From contig JAQGAU010000439.1 of NCBI GenBank assembly GCA_034698045.1, positions 1-28,132 on the forward strand: a stretch of DNA of 28,132 bases. Reading direction: 5' to 3'. The notes beneath the pieces were generated by a model, which saw nothing but the letters and a program-made list of their open reading frames with translations, was not told the origin of the DNA and did not search any database. This stretch comes from Paramacrobiotus richtersi (Eukaryota; Tardigrada; Eutardigrada; Parachela; Macrobiotidae). Shown in pieces: positions 19,086 through 28,132 of this stretch (position 1 is its first letter; every line of letters begins with the position of its first letter). The position numbers and the translations under genes were made by a program.

Positions 19086-21082
19086 AATCCGCTAGTAGAC
19101 TTTTCAGTTTGTAACAATCGCTAAGTTTTGCTCCTTCTGTTACTTCCGAAGTAGTTGTTAACGATCTGACTGTCTCTACTAACGGGCAAGCCGTCAGCGA
19201 TACTGTTACTCCGGTGTGGTGACAAGACTGTGTGCGTGTGTATAACTCAACGTATATGTAAACGGCATGAAGTTTTGAAGACTTTAGTACACTAAACACT
19301 GATACAGTAAAGCGTGCGGCGGCTTGCTTATATCGGCAATCGGCGATCAATAATCGGCGTCTATAAATACATTTACAAGAAGTGGATACAAGAAGCGGCG
19401 TGCTTACATAGACCGGATGCGGCGCAGTCTGCTATTTACCAGACTCCTCTCCAACTAAACTCAGGCCGTCTCTTGGCCTGAATACAAGAAAGTGAACAAC
19501 ATTAACACTAGGAAGCGAACCGGGGCGCATAAATTCATGAAAGATCGCGTCGTTATTATGTTAAATGTAAAGAACAAGGAGAATTCTTTATATGAATGAA
19601 GAACACATCGGCGAATGCAGAATGTGATTACGCATTCAATCAGGATCTTCCATCGTAGAAATTGTTGTATATAGAAGTTTGTAGTGGAGAACTCCGTGCT
19701 GTGGAAGTGTGCGGTTCATTCCGTGTTGGCTGTCGTGTCTGTGGCTGACTGGTGTGACACAACACGTGCAGGACTGCATCCTCCTTGGTCACGAGCGGAA
19801 ATGACGTAATTTACGGCGCATGTGTGCTGGCTCATTGGTTAGCAGCAATGACGTCCAAATGGGGCTTTATCTAGCAGCAAGACCGTCCACAGGGTGAGGT
19901 AAATATTTTAAATACATTTTAAATTGAATTATTTTGATGTTTTGACTATTATGTAACAGCTTCATGCGCTGACTAATTGCGATATATAGTGTCATACTAG
20001 CGAAGCAATCTAAGGATGCCGATATTTTGATGGATCGGTTGTTACCATGTACCGGTTTAATTAGGTTTACATGTGAATCAGTACGGCAAGCCTGTTTTAC
20101 AGTGATTTTGGACTACGCAATGTGCCAGAACCACGGTGGTAAGAATAACCGGATGTGGTTATGATAGAGGAGCAACTTGCACGGTAACGGCGCATTGACC
20201 AACAAAAGGATAGGTAACCAGCTGATGTAAAGTCGGAGCTTGGGAGATATTTTATCTAACCACACTGTGCCTTTGTCCGTAGAGGCTCGTTGCAGTTGAT
20301 TATACTGTGGCGGCGATACACAGCGAGATAACTACTTCCGCTGGTCAGTTCCAGGAGGGCGATTGTTAGCCAAACTGTTTTTTTTTGCAACTATTTATAA
20401 TTCCTCGTGCTCGACCAATGGAATACAGGGATGGTACGGCAGCCGCCAGTTCGGGAATCACAAGCAATTTGTTCATCCATGGCATTCATCATAAGAACCT
20501 GAGCGCAATTCATTAATGCAATACTATTACAAACAGGATCGTTCAGTGCGCTTCAAGGTTGTCCTGCTTTTTTCTAGCTACTCCTACTCCTCAGCGTCCA
20601 CGGCCAGACTGGGTTGTTCCTGATGCATGGAGTCCCTCTGGGATATCGCGGGGAAGGCCAATGTGGCCGAAGTTTCCTTGGTTCTGAGCAACAATGAGCA
20701 TGGTTGCGAGTACGGCCTTGGAACGAGCAACGTCACCACGGCATGCAGTGCGTGTGCTGATCAAAACAACCCCTGTTCTCAGCGCATTATGTAGATTTCG
20801 ATTTTGCAAACTGTTATTTCTCTAGACCATGCGATCCTATCCAGGTTTTACTACCGCTGATTGCCATGAAGCAAAATAACTTGCGCAGGCGAAACGACTC
20901 AGATTAGAAATGAACAATTGACGCAGAATGATGTGGTCTCCAGTTTTTCAAGCACGAGCCTAGTGTTTGAAACTGATAAACTGTCAACGTAACAGTATTC
21001 TTGCCACCTTTGCGTAATTCCACTTGGACGGATGCCTCAGTCAAGTGTTGTTTGTCTGCATAACAGTTTTTGTAATGTGATA
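19086..21082. other. Unassigned DNA
   Basis: No gene is supported. AATGACGT occurs at about 19799 and 19843, with an inverted CCAAT (ATTGG) at about 19833, possible promoter or LTR elements without any coding context. A minus-strand frame at 20591-20809 includes NALRTGV and might be another capsid-type scrap, but this is too weak to call. Confidence 0.3.
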
Positions 21083-21310
21083 TCATGGTATTCGAGCAGC
21101 ACCCGCGGAAATAATTCCGGAAGAAGTAGGACTTGACACAAACGTAAACGTTTTGGCGACAAGATTGCAATTGTTGACCAGCGGGTACTCTGAATGCACA
21201 TTCAGACGCGTTATCTTTTCGCCGGGCTTGGGGTTTAGCACAGCAAAGCACGGCTTTGTTGCCAGTTCCAGCGAAGGCCTCGCTGTGCGGTGATCGGTAG
21301 TGTCTGCCTT
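21083..21310 (-). pseudogene. Polinton/Maverick DNA polymerase B fragment
   Basis: On the minus strand, one frame shows EAFAGTGNKAVLCC (about 21284-21240). After a frameshift the next reads PGEKI (about 21225) and NVHSEYPLVNN (21202-21170). The order and spacing (a GG/GT-rich segment, a GEKI-like element, then D/N-V-x-S-x-YP) is that of polymerase motif A and its lead-in in protein-primed family B polymerases of Polintons. The metal-binding aspartate of motif A is here asparagine. A 172-codon open frame over 20904-21422 contains the first part only and is not an intact gene. The gene would copy the element's own DNA; this fragment is inactive. Confidence 0.6.
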
Positions 21311-21809
21311 CGGACCAGAAGATCGTAGCATTTGGAACATGTGTGGGGGTTTGACCGCCCTGATACAGCGGCAGTGTCAGTCCCGGAAGAAAATTCCGTC
21401 CACTATAGCTTGGGGTCAACATTGTGGAGCCGAGGAGCTATGGGTAGCGCACTGGAGGGCGGCACCAGATTGCACTATCCGATCAACAAAACGACGTATG
21501 CCAGAAACGGTAGAACCACGATTCGTAGTACAGCGATGAAAACATGATTTGACCAAAACAAACCTTAAAACGGTTTGCTAGTTTGGTGCATTTTTTGCTG
21601 CCAATGATGTCGTTGGCCAGATCTTTCGCAGCGCAAGCGCCCGCTTCGCAGCTGGGTAAGATATATGGCGGCTTATTGTGGCCTTATCGATCCAGGCACC
21701 TGCAAAGGAACAGTTAAGTAAGAAACGCTATCTCTGATCCCATTGCTGCGACGAACAACTTTGGTAGGCGAAGAAAAACAGTAAGGGTTGCTCAGCGAGA
21801 CGCGAGTCG

Positions 21810-22569
21810 TCATTTAAAGTCATTCAAACAGTGTTTAACACGTTTACATGGAACGTAAACCCACGTTGTCGCCGGGACAGAACAGACTAACGGGGAAATG
21901 CAGAAGCGATCGCGGCTCTTACTGGAAAGACAAAACATAAAGTTAACTGCTGACCGCACCGGCTGCAGCTGCCGTCTGCGTGGACATTCGATCTGTGGGC
22001 GCGTGTATATTTGGTTGGTCGGTTGGTTCTTGAAGGTTATGTTTGGCTTCTGCATGAATGTGTTTCAAATTTGCTTCCAGATCTTCAATAAGCGGTTTAT
22101 TTGTTAAGTCTGGATTGTGATCAGAGTCGAACGCGTACAGGCAACTAACGCCTTGCGCCAAATAACAAGGTGTGTAACCTGTTACGTCACTTGTTGAGCT
22201 ACGTTAGGCGAATACAGCGAAAGGAACATAATCACTCCAGTGTTTCTGTGATTCTGACCACGTTTTGGCCAGCATCGCTCCCGAAGGCCAATGTATTCAT
22301 GCTACTTTGCTACTGGTTTGCGGAGCCCATCCGGATCCCATCAAGTGCTTTATTTTCATTAATTTGAATACTGCTTTTGTTATGTCATTTACTTGTTTAG
22401 TTTCTCTGTGGGGAGGGATAGCCAATGGAAAACCGTATATTAAAAATACCTCATAAAGCAAACATTTAGCCATTTCGAGCGCTGTATGCGTTCTGGTTGT
22501 TCTAGCGCATAAGGAACCGGAAAAATCGTCTATAGCTGTACAGATGTATCTTAGTTGTTTATAGCGCAT
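21810..22569 (-). pseudogene. Ty3/Gypsy integrase remnant
   Basis: The minus strand holds the core of a retroviral-type integrase. YICTAIDDFSG (22545-22513) contains the first catalytic aspartate. Next come ALEMAKCLLYEVFLIYGFPLA and PPHRETKQ, where the second aspartate motif has been lost. Then, over several frames, there are GWAPQTS, HWSDYVPFAVFA, TGYTPCYL, EDLEANLKHIHAEAKHNL and finally WVYVPCKRVKH near 21850. This order (core, YxPF/L, coiled segment, C-terminal V-W-V-Y) is typical of Gypsy Pol. The third catalytic residue (E) lies at a frame break with a stop. The element read leftwards. No RT is found directly upstream on this strand. Confidence 0.78.
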
Positions 22570-23784
22570 TGCAATGGTCCTACCGTTTCGAAAAACCAGC
22601 TCGCGAACGGCCTTTCTGGGACAGCCAAGCTTCTTTATTTTCCTGCTTATGTTTAATTACTGTTGTTGTGTTAGCTTTTATCGCTGCTTCTACTGCGACA
22701 ACTATCGCCAGCATTGTTAGGACGTTGAACTCTAAATCATTAAACGCTTTGCAGGATACGTTTGACAGTCAGCTCGCTGGGTAGGCAAGGCAAAATCCAA
22801 GTTGGCCCTTTGTGAGTCAGATGATAGCTGTATATATAGTCTTATTTTTACTTTTTCAGAGGGCTGCATGGTGTCCGTCATGATCCGATTTAGTAACTTA
22901 TCAGAGATTCCTTCAGCGACTCGATCAATCCTCTCGTACGGGTATTAAGGACTTCCGGCTTCACAACACATTTATGGTTTGTAAGGTCAACCGGTATTTT
23001 GGGAGAAATAACCCCCAACATGCTCGATAATGAGTCTATCGGCAAATGTCGGCAATGGCTCGTTCTGGTCTTCCAGGTTAAAAGTGACGATTACTACATG
23101 CGCAGCACTGCCTCAGCAACTCTATTTTGTAGTTTTAGTTTTGCTTCATCCACACCAACCGCGATTAACCTCACCAGTGGCGTGTTACTTGTTTTCTTTA
23201 TTCGGAAGCCATGGCACCCGGTTTCTTCATGATCCGAGAACGTTGGCTTGTGGAACATTATTCGCGCCTTGAACTAACTATGAAAGTACGTAACGAGCAC
23301 AAACATTCTTTAGCACGCGAGACAGCGCTCTCAGCACAGCTCATAACCGTTAAATAAAAGCAGTACGAGCTCGCTGAACGCATGTTCACGCGTTCACATT
23401 CTGACCCAGCTGTTGCAACCAGATCTAATTGTTCAAATAGCCAAAATTCAGCGGGGTGAACCGTATTTGCAATTAGTCCGCGCTACGAGAGTGTCTGGAT
23501 GTTTCTGGTGCAAGAAAGTATTGCACAGAGATAAAATTTAAGTCAGAAAGTGTCAAGGTCGTTCCGCTGTTTCGTTCTCCGTACTCCGAGCTTTACAATA
23601 CAAACATAACTGAGAACAAGGAAGCTGAACAGCGAACTAAGACCAGTACTTCCCTAGGAATATCGCTGCAGCCGAGTAAAGCCAAGATACCATCCCCAGC
23701 GTCTTTTCTCTTGTAGCGCTGGCTGGAATGATCCTGACGTGACATTAAAATATCCGTCCTCTTTTCTGATCCTATCGAAGCAGC
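22570..23784. other. Unassigned DNA between Gypsy and PolB remnants
   Basis: A minus-strand stretch at about 23230-23095 (TPLVRLIAVGVDEAK) has the look of a Jockey-type LINE Gag segment, but it is only 44 codons. Plus-strand frames at 22999-23272 have no recognised domain. The N-terminal part of the plus-strand PolB should lie to its left but is not recognisable. Confidence 0.3.
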
Positions 23785-24441
23785 TGTCAGACGTTTAACT
23801 GTACTTTAGTACGTTTGCCAGTACAAGATATACCCCACTGGAGATCACGAAAAGATTACAAAATATTTCGAATAATAAGCATTACTTTAGTTTAGTCAAG
23901 TGTAAAGTTCTGCCGCCATTTGACTTAAGGATTCCTGTACTTCTTGCTTGGTACACCAAAAAGCTCATGTTTGCCTTGTGCGATACATGCGGACTGTCCG
24001 AATACAGATGCTGAGCGATCAATGGTTGGAACTTGGTGCGCTGTAGAACTGGAAAAAGCCTTCAAGTGCGTTTATCGAAATCGGACATTATACGTAATAC
24101 GTAAAGATAAGGGTACAGAAATACATAAACGCACTTTTGCATGCAAAAATGGAGGCTTAAGAATATCCGCTGGAAGTCAAAGCTGTACATGAAAAAGACG
24201 CCTATATTGAGCATGTTTTGTTGGCCGAGGAAGTGAAGTTACAAAAGGACAGTATCGAGTTTAGCCGTGGCCTCCGTCAGCTAGCACAGTTATGACCGTA
24301 TTCAAAATTAGAGGAATGACTTCAACGGTGCTCAGTTTCGAAAATATGTATTCACTGCTGACTCTTCCGGGCCCGGAAGTTCTAGTGTTTAGCAACGACG
24401 GTGTAATTCGGAAAAAGCGGACAACCTTTGGCCTACACTGA
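23785..24441 (+). pseudogene. Polinton/Maverick DNA polymerase B remnant
   Basis: Four frame changes separate colinear segments of a protein-primed family B polymerase. Motif A is broken near 23787-23810 (D-V, stop, L-Y). It is followed by VCQYKIYPTGDHEKITKYF (23813-23869), then VKCKVLPPFDLRIPVL and KLMFALCDTC (about 23895-23990), then AERSMVGTWCAVELEKAF (about 24013-24066). Next is EKDAYIEHVLLAEEVKLQ with IEFSRGLRQLAQL (about 24190-24292), then MTSTVLSFENMYSLL and VLVFSNDGVI (about 24316-24410). The cysteine pair and GTW segment are hallmarks of the Polinton branch. The palm motifs with the second catalytic aspartates were not found to the right. In a living element it would replicate the transposon or virus genome. 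This copy is dead. Confidence 0.72.
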
Positions 24442-24509
24442 ATGAATGTGAAAAAGCGATTCCAGAACGTGTATGCTAAGTGTCGATTACCCGATTACTC
24501 GACGATTGT

Positions 24510-24710
24510 TTAGCGTCTAGAGTCCGCAACTGTTTCAGTTTCGTAGGTATCCACAGCAGGTAATTTATCACCATTACATCCATTTACCCTTTCATGGGTA
24601 CAAGACTGACCAAACAAAAGTGGCGTGACAATGTACAGCGTAACCTCGCTTTCCATTACTATGAAGTTTTCCTGCATTCTGTAGATATCGGAAAATTCAG
24701 TTTCCTGCAT
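24510..24710 (-). pseudogene. Possible Gypsy protease fragment
   Basis: A minus-strand frame of 66 codons ends CNGDKLPAVDTYETETVADSRR. A (A/C)NG...(I/L)P..(T/D)Y...T pattern is the mid-segment of Ty3/Gypsy retropepsins, after the catalytic D-S/T-G. The catalytic triplet itself is not recognisable here. It has the same strand as the integrase remnant at 21810-22569 and lies upstream of it, as expected for one Pol order, with reverse transcriptase missing and PolB lying between. The similarity is short. Confidence 0.25.
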
Positions 24711-25094
24711 AAGCGCAACAGGTTCTTACATCTAATTAAGTAGACTATTCTTGGCTATTGTAGGTCAAGCAGGCTTTTTGATTTTCCTGAAAACCATAAA
24801 TCTCTGATCCTGACTTCTTTACTATAGGATTTCCAGAACAGTCTTTGGTCGCTTCAATATTACGACATTCGTGCTCCGAAGTTTGTTTAACTGTAGATGG
24901 AACCTTAGAAGCTTTGCGTAATTTTTTTTTCCCGAACAGTAGCCGAACAAGCCACAGATGGAATAGTCGTTGCCAGGTTTCAAACTCTACAGAGCGAATA
25001 GTCCACGTCCATAGAGACCGCATTTGGTGAACGTTATTTGTCGCGCTACTTAATTGGCTAGAAATTGAAGTTTAATAAAGAGAACTATGGCCAA
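24711..25094. other. Unassigned gap
   Basis: A minus-strand ATG frame (25023-24745, 92 codons) is rich in lysine, tryptophan and serine with no recognised domain. The RT/RNase H part expected before 25095 on the plus strand is not readable. Confidence 0.3.
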
Positions 25095-25250
25095 AAGTGG
25101 TTTCTATTGAACTTAAAAGAATCCGATGGTCGTCCTAACCGATTGCGTTGTTTCTGCAGCAGTACGATTTTGAGATGGAATTCCATAAATGTGTAAGTAC
25201 TGAAAAGATCCATGCTTTCTTCCAGTAGCATTACGAATGCCCATGGTGGC
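25095..25250 (+). pseudogene. Ty3/Gypsy RNase H C-terminal fragment
   Basis: The plus strand reads KWFLLNLKESDGRPNRL (from about 25095) and, after a frameshift at about 25150, FLQQYDFEMEFHKC (25151-25192). W-L-L-N-L-K-(D/E)-x-x-G-R...L-Q-x-Y-D-F-E-(I/M)-E-F is the conserved end of the Gypsy RT/RNase H domain, just before the spacer leading to integrase. The strand is opposite to the integrase remnant at 22 kb, so it belongs to a different insertion or an inverted piece. No integrase follows on this strand. Confidence 0.7.
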
Positions 25251-26060
25251 ATACTAGGCACTAGGATCTTTTGCTTCGCAACCGACCGTAAAAAATTCAT
25301 GATAATGTGGATTGCCCAGCCGTATTTGCAGCCCAAAAATCAATTGCCAGATTAACACCGGCAGATTCAAGACGTCTGTAAATTAGGTGTACCTGCACCT
25401 TGTGTAAACGATTGGGCGACCAACGTACACTTGGTTATGAAAAGGCGAGCGTCCCGTCAAATTGTTGTCAATAGCCGCGACTGGTACAGGTAACCGTAAA
25501 GGACAATCATCCGATGAAAATATTGACAATATGCTTGCTTCGCTCCACGGATTCGCCTTGACTAACGGCCCTGATTTCGTCCTAAGAAATATCGCTGTAG
25601 CCAACAACGAATGAAACAAGACAGCAGTTCTGGTGCCCCCCGCTACAGGCTTTCGCGGCGGAATGTAGCACTTTTACATAATTACATTTAGCTTGTGCAA
25701 AGCAACAGCGACGTTGCGTACCCTCGTTGATTACCTCCTAGGTCATCTCTAGCTCCTGTTTCTACTGACTAACGAAGACGGATTTCACGCAAAACCACTG
25801 TTCCAGGTCGATAACGATGCGGTTTTTTAACGCCCATAGTTAATGCAGCCGAATTCTTTTGAGCTTGCGTGTCCAGTTGTCTACGTGGCGCTTTGCCACC
25901 ATTGGTCTCTTTGGATGGATAAATCTCTTGCTCGCTCATACCGTTATAATAACGTAGAAAACAGAAAATTCCTTGCTTCTCCGTAGGGAAAAAATGGAAC
26001 TATACAATATTGTATTAAACGCCTTGATCGATCCATTTATTACTCAAAAATCGTTATATA
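25251..26060. other. Unassigned DNA right of RNase H fragment
   Basis: Plus-strand frames carry protein-like scraps (NRKGQSSDENIDNMLASLHG near 25495) with no recognised motif. It may be the Gypsy spacer/integrase region, decayed. No RNA gene was seen. Confidence 0.3.
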
Positions 26061-26420
26061 CCGCACATTAGTGGAACCTGGCCCATTGACAAGACCTTAC
26101 TGGTATTCATTTATGCGATTCTAGCCGCGCCACATAAAGCAGACTCATTAACGACAATTTGCTCGTCTCTGCGTGACACTTTGTGTGATCCTTGCCACGC
26201 CGCATAAATTAGGCTGATTAACAAGAGGTTGCTAGTCAACGAGTGACAGTTTTATGCGGTTCTAGTCACGCCACATAAATTAGGCCCATTTTTGGTAACC
26301 TAGGTGGTCTTCATGTGACCTTTCATGTGATTCTAGCCACGCCAGATAAATTAGGCTCATTAACGAAACCTTGCTGATTCTCGGGTGATATTTTTGCGAT
26401 TCTAGCCACACCACATAATT
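26061..26420. repeat. About 70-bp tandem array, five units
   Basis: Units begin at about 26112, 26182, 26253, 26324 and 26394, with a further diverged unit to the left from about 26061. The period is 69-71 bp. A well-kept block is GATTCTAGCCACGCCACATA followed by AATTAGGC and a more variable half with GTGA before the next unit. Divergence between units is moderate. The array is not in a coding frame (the period varies). It is a minisatellite, possibly the terminal or subterminal repeat of an element. Confidence 0.85.
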
Positions 26421-26924
26421 TATATAATATATGAGTCAACACATCTTTTATTTGATACGCTTAGGCATCTGTCAAATTACTTGGTTGTTAAATACACCGA
26501 AACGTCGAAATTTGATGAGATCTTTCGTCTTTTTTCGCATCGGGGCGAATACTGCATAAAACACTGCTGTTTCCATAAAAGACAGCTGTTTTTTTAGGCG
26601 TCGATCGTGTCAATAAGTGTATTGGCGGCTTGATCGTAGGAGCCGCCTTTCAAAATACTTATCATGTTCAGCCGTGGACTTTGATTGTTTGACAAACATC
26701 TGCCAAGTTTTTCCATAGCTAAAACGGCCGCCAATGTGTATGCCAGTGCCGCGACCGGCAAATCTGTTTGTCATAATACTGTGTTTGTCATGATGTTGCA
26801 AAGAATCGGCCGACAAAACAATGTTCTTTGGATACGCGGAAGGACGTGTGACGTACGGTCCACCAACGGAAGAAAGTTTCGAACCAGCATCTAACGTGAC
26901 GACGGCTCATATCTATAAATTAAC
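26421..26924. other. Unassigned gap with one hairpin
   Basis: Overlapping open frames on both strands (26610-26894) have no recognised domain. The only structured element seen is the hairpin at 26612-26664. Confidence 0.3.
26612..26664. repeat. Imperfect hairpin
   Basis: ATAAGT and GGCGGCT on the left arm pair with AGCCGCC and ACTTAT on the right arm, with 4 extra bases on the right side and a loop of about 10 bases. The function is unknown. Confidence 0.55.
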
Positions 26925-26990
26925 GGTAAATCGTACATTGCTCCACGTTTTTCAACAGAGACCGTCCGCTGGCTGTAGGAATGAAAATAA
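26925..26990 (+). repeat. Short repeat shared with 16925-16980
   Basis: It reads SYIAPRF on the plus strand, and shares TACATTGCTCC and AGACCGTCCGCTGGCTGTA-type blocks with the copy at 16.9 kb. It lies 0.75 kb left of dispersed repeat copy C, as the other copy lies left of copy B. Confidence 0.45.
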
Positions 26991-27254
26991 TACATGCTGA
27001 ACGTGAATACTGCCTTATATAGAAACGACTTAAAGCAGCTGTTGCTGATCGATGTTTACGATATCGAAGTCCTGACGCAACATATATATAGAGGCCATTG
27101 AAACAAGTGAGAAAGAAGGCTACTCAGCATTTGCTAAATGCATCCTGATTCACTAGTTTGAAATTTAACCACCGTCAGTGAATCGGATGGGTTACCAGCC
27201 AAAAATAATACAGTTTAATATGTGCATGAAATATCAAAAGAAGTGTGCTAAGAG

Positions 27255-27475
27255 TTATATGTTTTCCTCCAAGGTTGTCATACGGAGCAAGAAAATGCCC
27301 CTTGCTCTCTTGACAATGTCAGGCTTCATCCATTTCAACTGCCCTATAAGCCACTTTTATGACTTCGACCCGTTCTACGGCACACCAGTTTCCTCCTTGA
27401 GACCGTTCCTTATCCTCATACACACGCAAATTCTCGTTTCTGCACACGGTTTCGAACATTTTCGAATGAGCTCAA
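27255..27475 (-). pseudogene. Polinton/Maverick DNA polymerase B fragment
   Basis: One minus-strand frame with a single internal stop reads CRNENLRVYEDKERS, then QGGNWCAVERVEVIKVAYR, then AVEMDEA, stop, HCQES and HFLAPYD. The ERS..G.W..VE...(A/I)..Y order is the same segment seen in the plus-strand PolB at about 24013-24080, so this is a second copy of that part of the polymerase in the opposite orientation. The open frame on the plus strand at 27178-27483 is its shadow. The fragment is inactive. Confidence 0.58.
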
Positions 27476-27532
27476 CAAAGTAAGTCCTTATCACGGACGC
27501 TAGGCGAGTCCAGCAGGTTGATCGGAATTATT

Positions 27533-27743
27533 TTATCGCCATGCCTCGGGGTTATTTTGGTGTACCTGATCAGCTCCGCATGCGACACAATTGATCAAAT
27601 CGTAAACAAGTGGGCGGAAGGAGTTTGACCGATATATTGGGACACAGCTGTGACCATGAAGAGGTTTACAACATAGGATAAAACGTTGGGTAGACAATGT
27701 GTACTCACGTTTTCCTATGCAAGATGAGGGGCAGATAGTGAAC
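27533..27743 (-). pseudogene. Possible Gypsy integrase zinc-domain fragment
   Basis: A minus-strand frame contains VPIYRSNSFRPLVYDLIN then CVACGADQV. A V-P...(R)R..(V/I)(F/Y)D.(I/L)H..(A/S)H.G pattern is the start of the Gypsy integrase HHCC domain; both histidines appear altered here. No downstream zinc cysteines or core were identified before the PolB fragment begins. Weak call. Confidence 0.25.
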
Positions 27744-27882
27744 GGCATAGAAGGCGGTTCGATCATCAAACAGGACAACACTGGTGCAGTGATGAAGATT
27801 AGTTAGAAAGCGCTGACGGCAAGTTTTACTTCCAGAGTGTGGATATTCTAATTAAACAATATACACAAGTTCGAGTGAGTAA
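27744..27882 (+). repeat. Dispersed repeat, copy C (protein-coding-like)
   Basis: It aligns with copy A from GGCAT(A/G)GAAGGCGGTT onward. One frame reads GIEGGSIIKQDNTG, matching copy A's GMEGGLIITQDNNG. A shifted frame reads GKFYFQSVDILIKQY, matching copies A and B. The block corresponding to DMPLVPA is not preserved. The remaining 250 bases of the window show nothing recognisable. Confidence 0.5.
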
Positions 27883-28132
27883 CGTCGTTCGTCCAGTCCG
27901 GGAGATTGTCAAGGCTTTTAGCGTGTAGTGTCTGCTCGTTTCGACAGGTAGTTATTGGTTTGCTTGTGAAACGAGAGTCCTGTAAAGTAGCATACTGAGC
28001 CACGTTTTAAGGGGAAAGAATACCCAGTGGGTTCCGTTTTGGATGGTTCCACCAAACAATTTTTTGCACGAAATCGCAGTGGTATACAGTTATTGCATCA
28101 GGTACATGTGATAGACAAGGGATTGCTCTATC

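Noticed and set aside
20591-20809. Second capsid-type fragment (NALRTGV) on the minus strand
   Set aside because: The similarity is a six-residue word without supporting neighbours in any frame.
20904-21422. Longest open frame (172 codons, minus strand) as an intact gene
   Set aside because: Only its middle (EAFAGTGNKAVLCC) resembles PolB; the continuation of that similarity lies in another frame, so this is a chance opening across a frameshifted pseudogene.
23095-23230. Jockey-type LINE Gag fragment on the minus strand
   Set aside because: Only about 44 codons with a loose match (PLVRLIAVGVDEAK) and no zinc knuckles nearby; not enough to annotate.
23944-24192. Initial reading of this plus-strand frame as a Polinton integrase (DKGTE motif)
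   Set aside because: The colinear flanking segments (KCKVLPP, cysteine pair, ERS..GTW, and the RGLRQLAQL segment) place it in polymerase B instead.
1-28132. tRNA, rRNA, CRISPR array or bacterial operon
   Set aside because: No A/B-box pair with cloverleaf potential, no rRNA-like stretch, no regularly spaced short direct repeats with unique spacers, and no clustered long ORFs.
1-28132. Polydnavirus (bracovirus or ichnovirus) segment
   Set aside because: Low coding density and scattered promoters suggested it, but none of the typical gene families (PTP, ankyrin, cys-motif, rep) is recognisable and the content is mainly transposon remnants.

Overview
The window looks like intergenic or heterochromatin-like DNA of an invertebrate animal, most likely an arthropod. 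I see no intact multi-domain gene. The longest open frames are under 180 codons, and every recognisable protein homology is cut by in-frame stops and frameshifts. There are no bacterial operons and no ribosome-binding-site/ORF pairs. The recognisable pieces belong to eukaryotic mobile elements: an R2-like non-LTR retrotransposon, Ty3/Gypsy pieces, Polinton/Maverick DNA polymerase B pieces, a Tc1-like paired-domain fragment and a Pif1-like helicase fragment of Helitron or related origin. The species cannot be fixed from the sequence.

Layout. 1-140: G-rich degenerate repeat. 1355-1735 (+): Pif1-like helicase remnant. 2654-2763: 27-bp tandem repeat. 3076-4069 (-): R2-like RT thumb/linker/zinc-knuckle remnant. 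5260-5625 (+) and 5677-6195 (-): two convergent coding-like stretches I cannot name. 6663-6840, 18945-19085 and 27744-27882: three copies of a dispersed, apparently protein-coding repeat. 8647-9616: a pair of distant inverted 20-mers. 9.8-13.3 kb: mostly unassigned, with several perfect hairpins, a promoter-like TATA/ATG/splice-donor cluster at 11.2 kb and a dense hairpin cluster at 12.9-13.3 kb. 14422-14672: nested foldback. 14759-16389: two LTR-like direct repeats around a decayed 1.1-kb interior. 16.6-17.85 kb (+): coding-like stretches, one resembling a Polinton minor-capsid-type protein. 17.9-18.7 kb: DNA-transposon-like fragments.

20.9-27.8 kb is a nest of virus-like elements. Polinton PolB fragments lie at 21.1-21.3 (-), 23.8-24.4 (+) and 27.3-27.5 kb (-). 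Gypsy integrase lies at 21.8-22.6 (-), a possible Gypsy protease at 24.5-24.7 (-), RNase H at 25.1-25.25 (+) and a possible integrase zinc domain at 27.5-27.75 kb (-). A roughly 70-bp tandem array sits at 26061-26420.

How it fits together. The window is best read as a transposon graveyard with repeated nested insertions. Nothing here is likely to make a functional protein, with the possible exception of the AT-rich frame at 5260-5625. The most intriguing unexplained items are the three-copy repeat, the convergent pair near 5.3-6.2 kb and the hairpin cluster near 13 kb.
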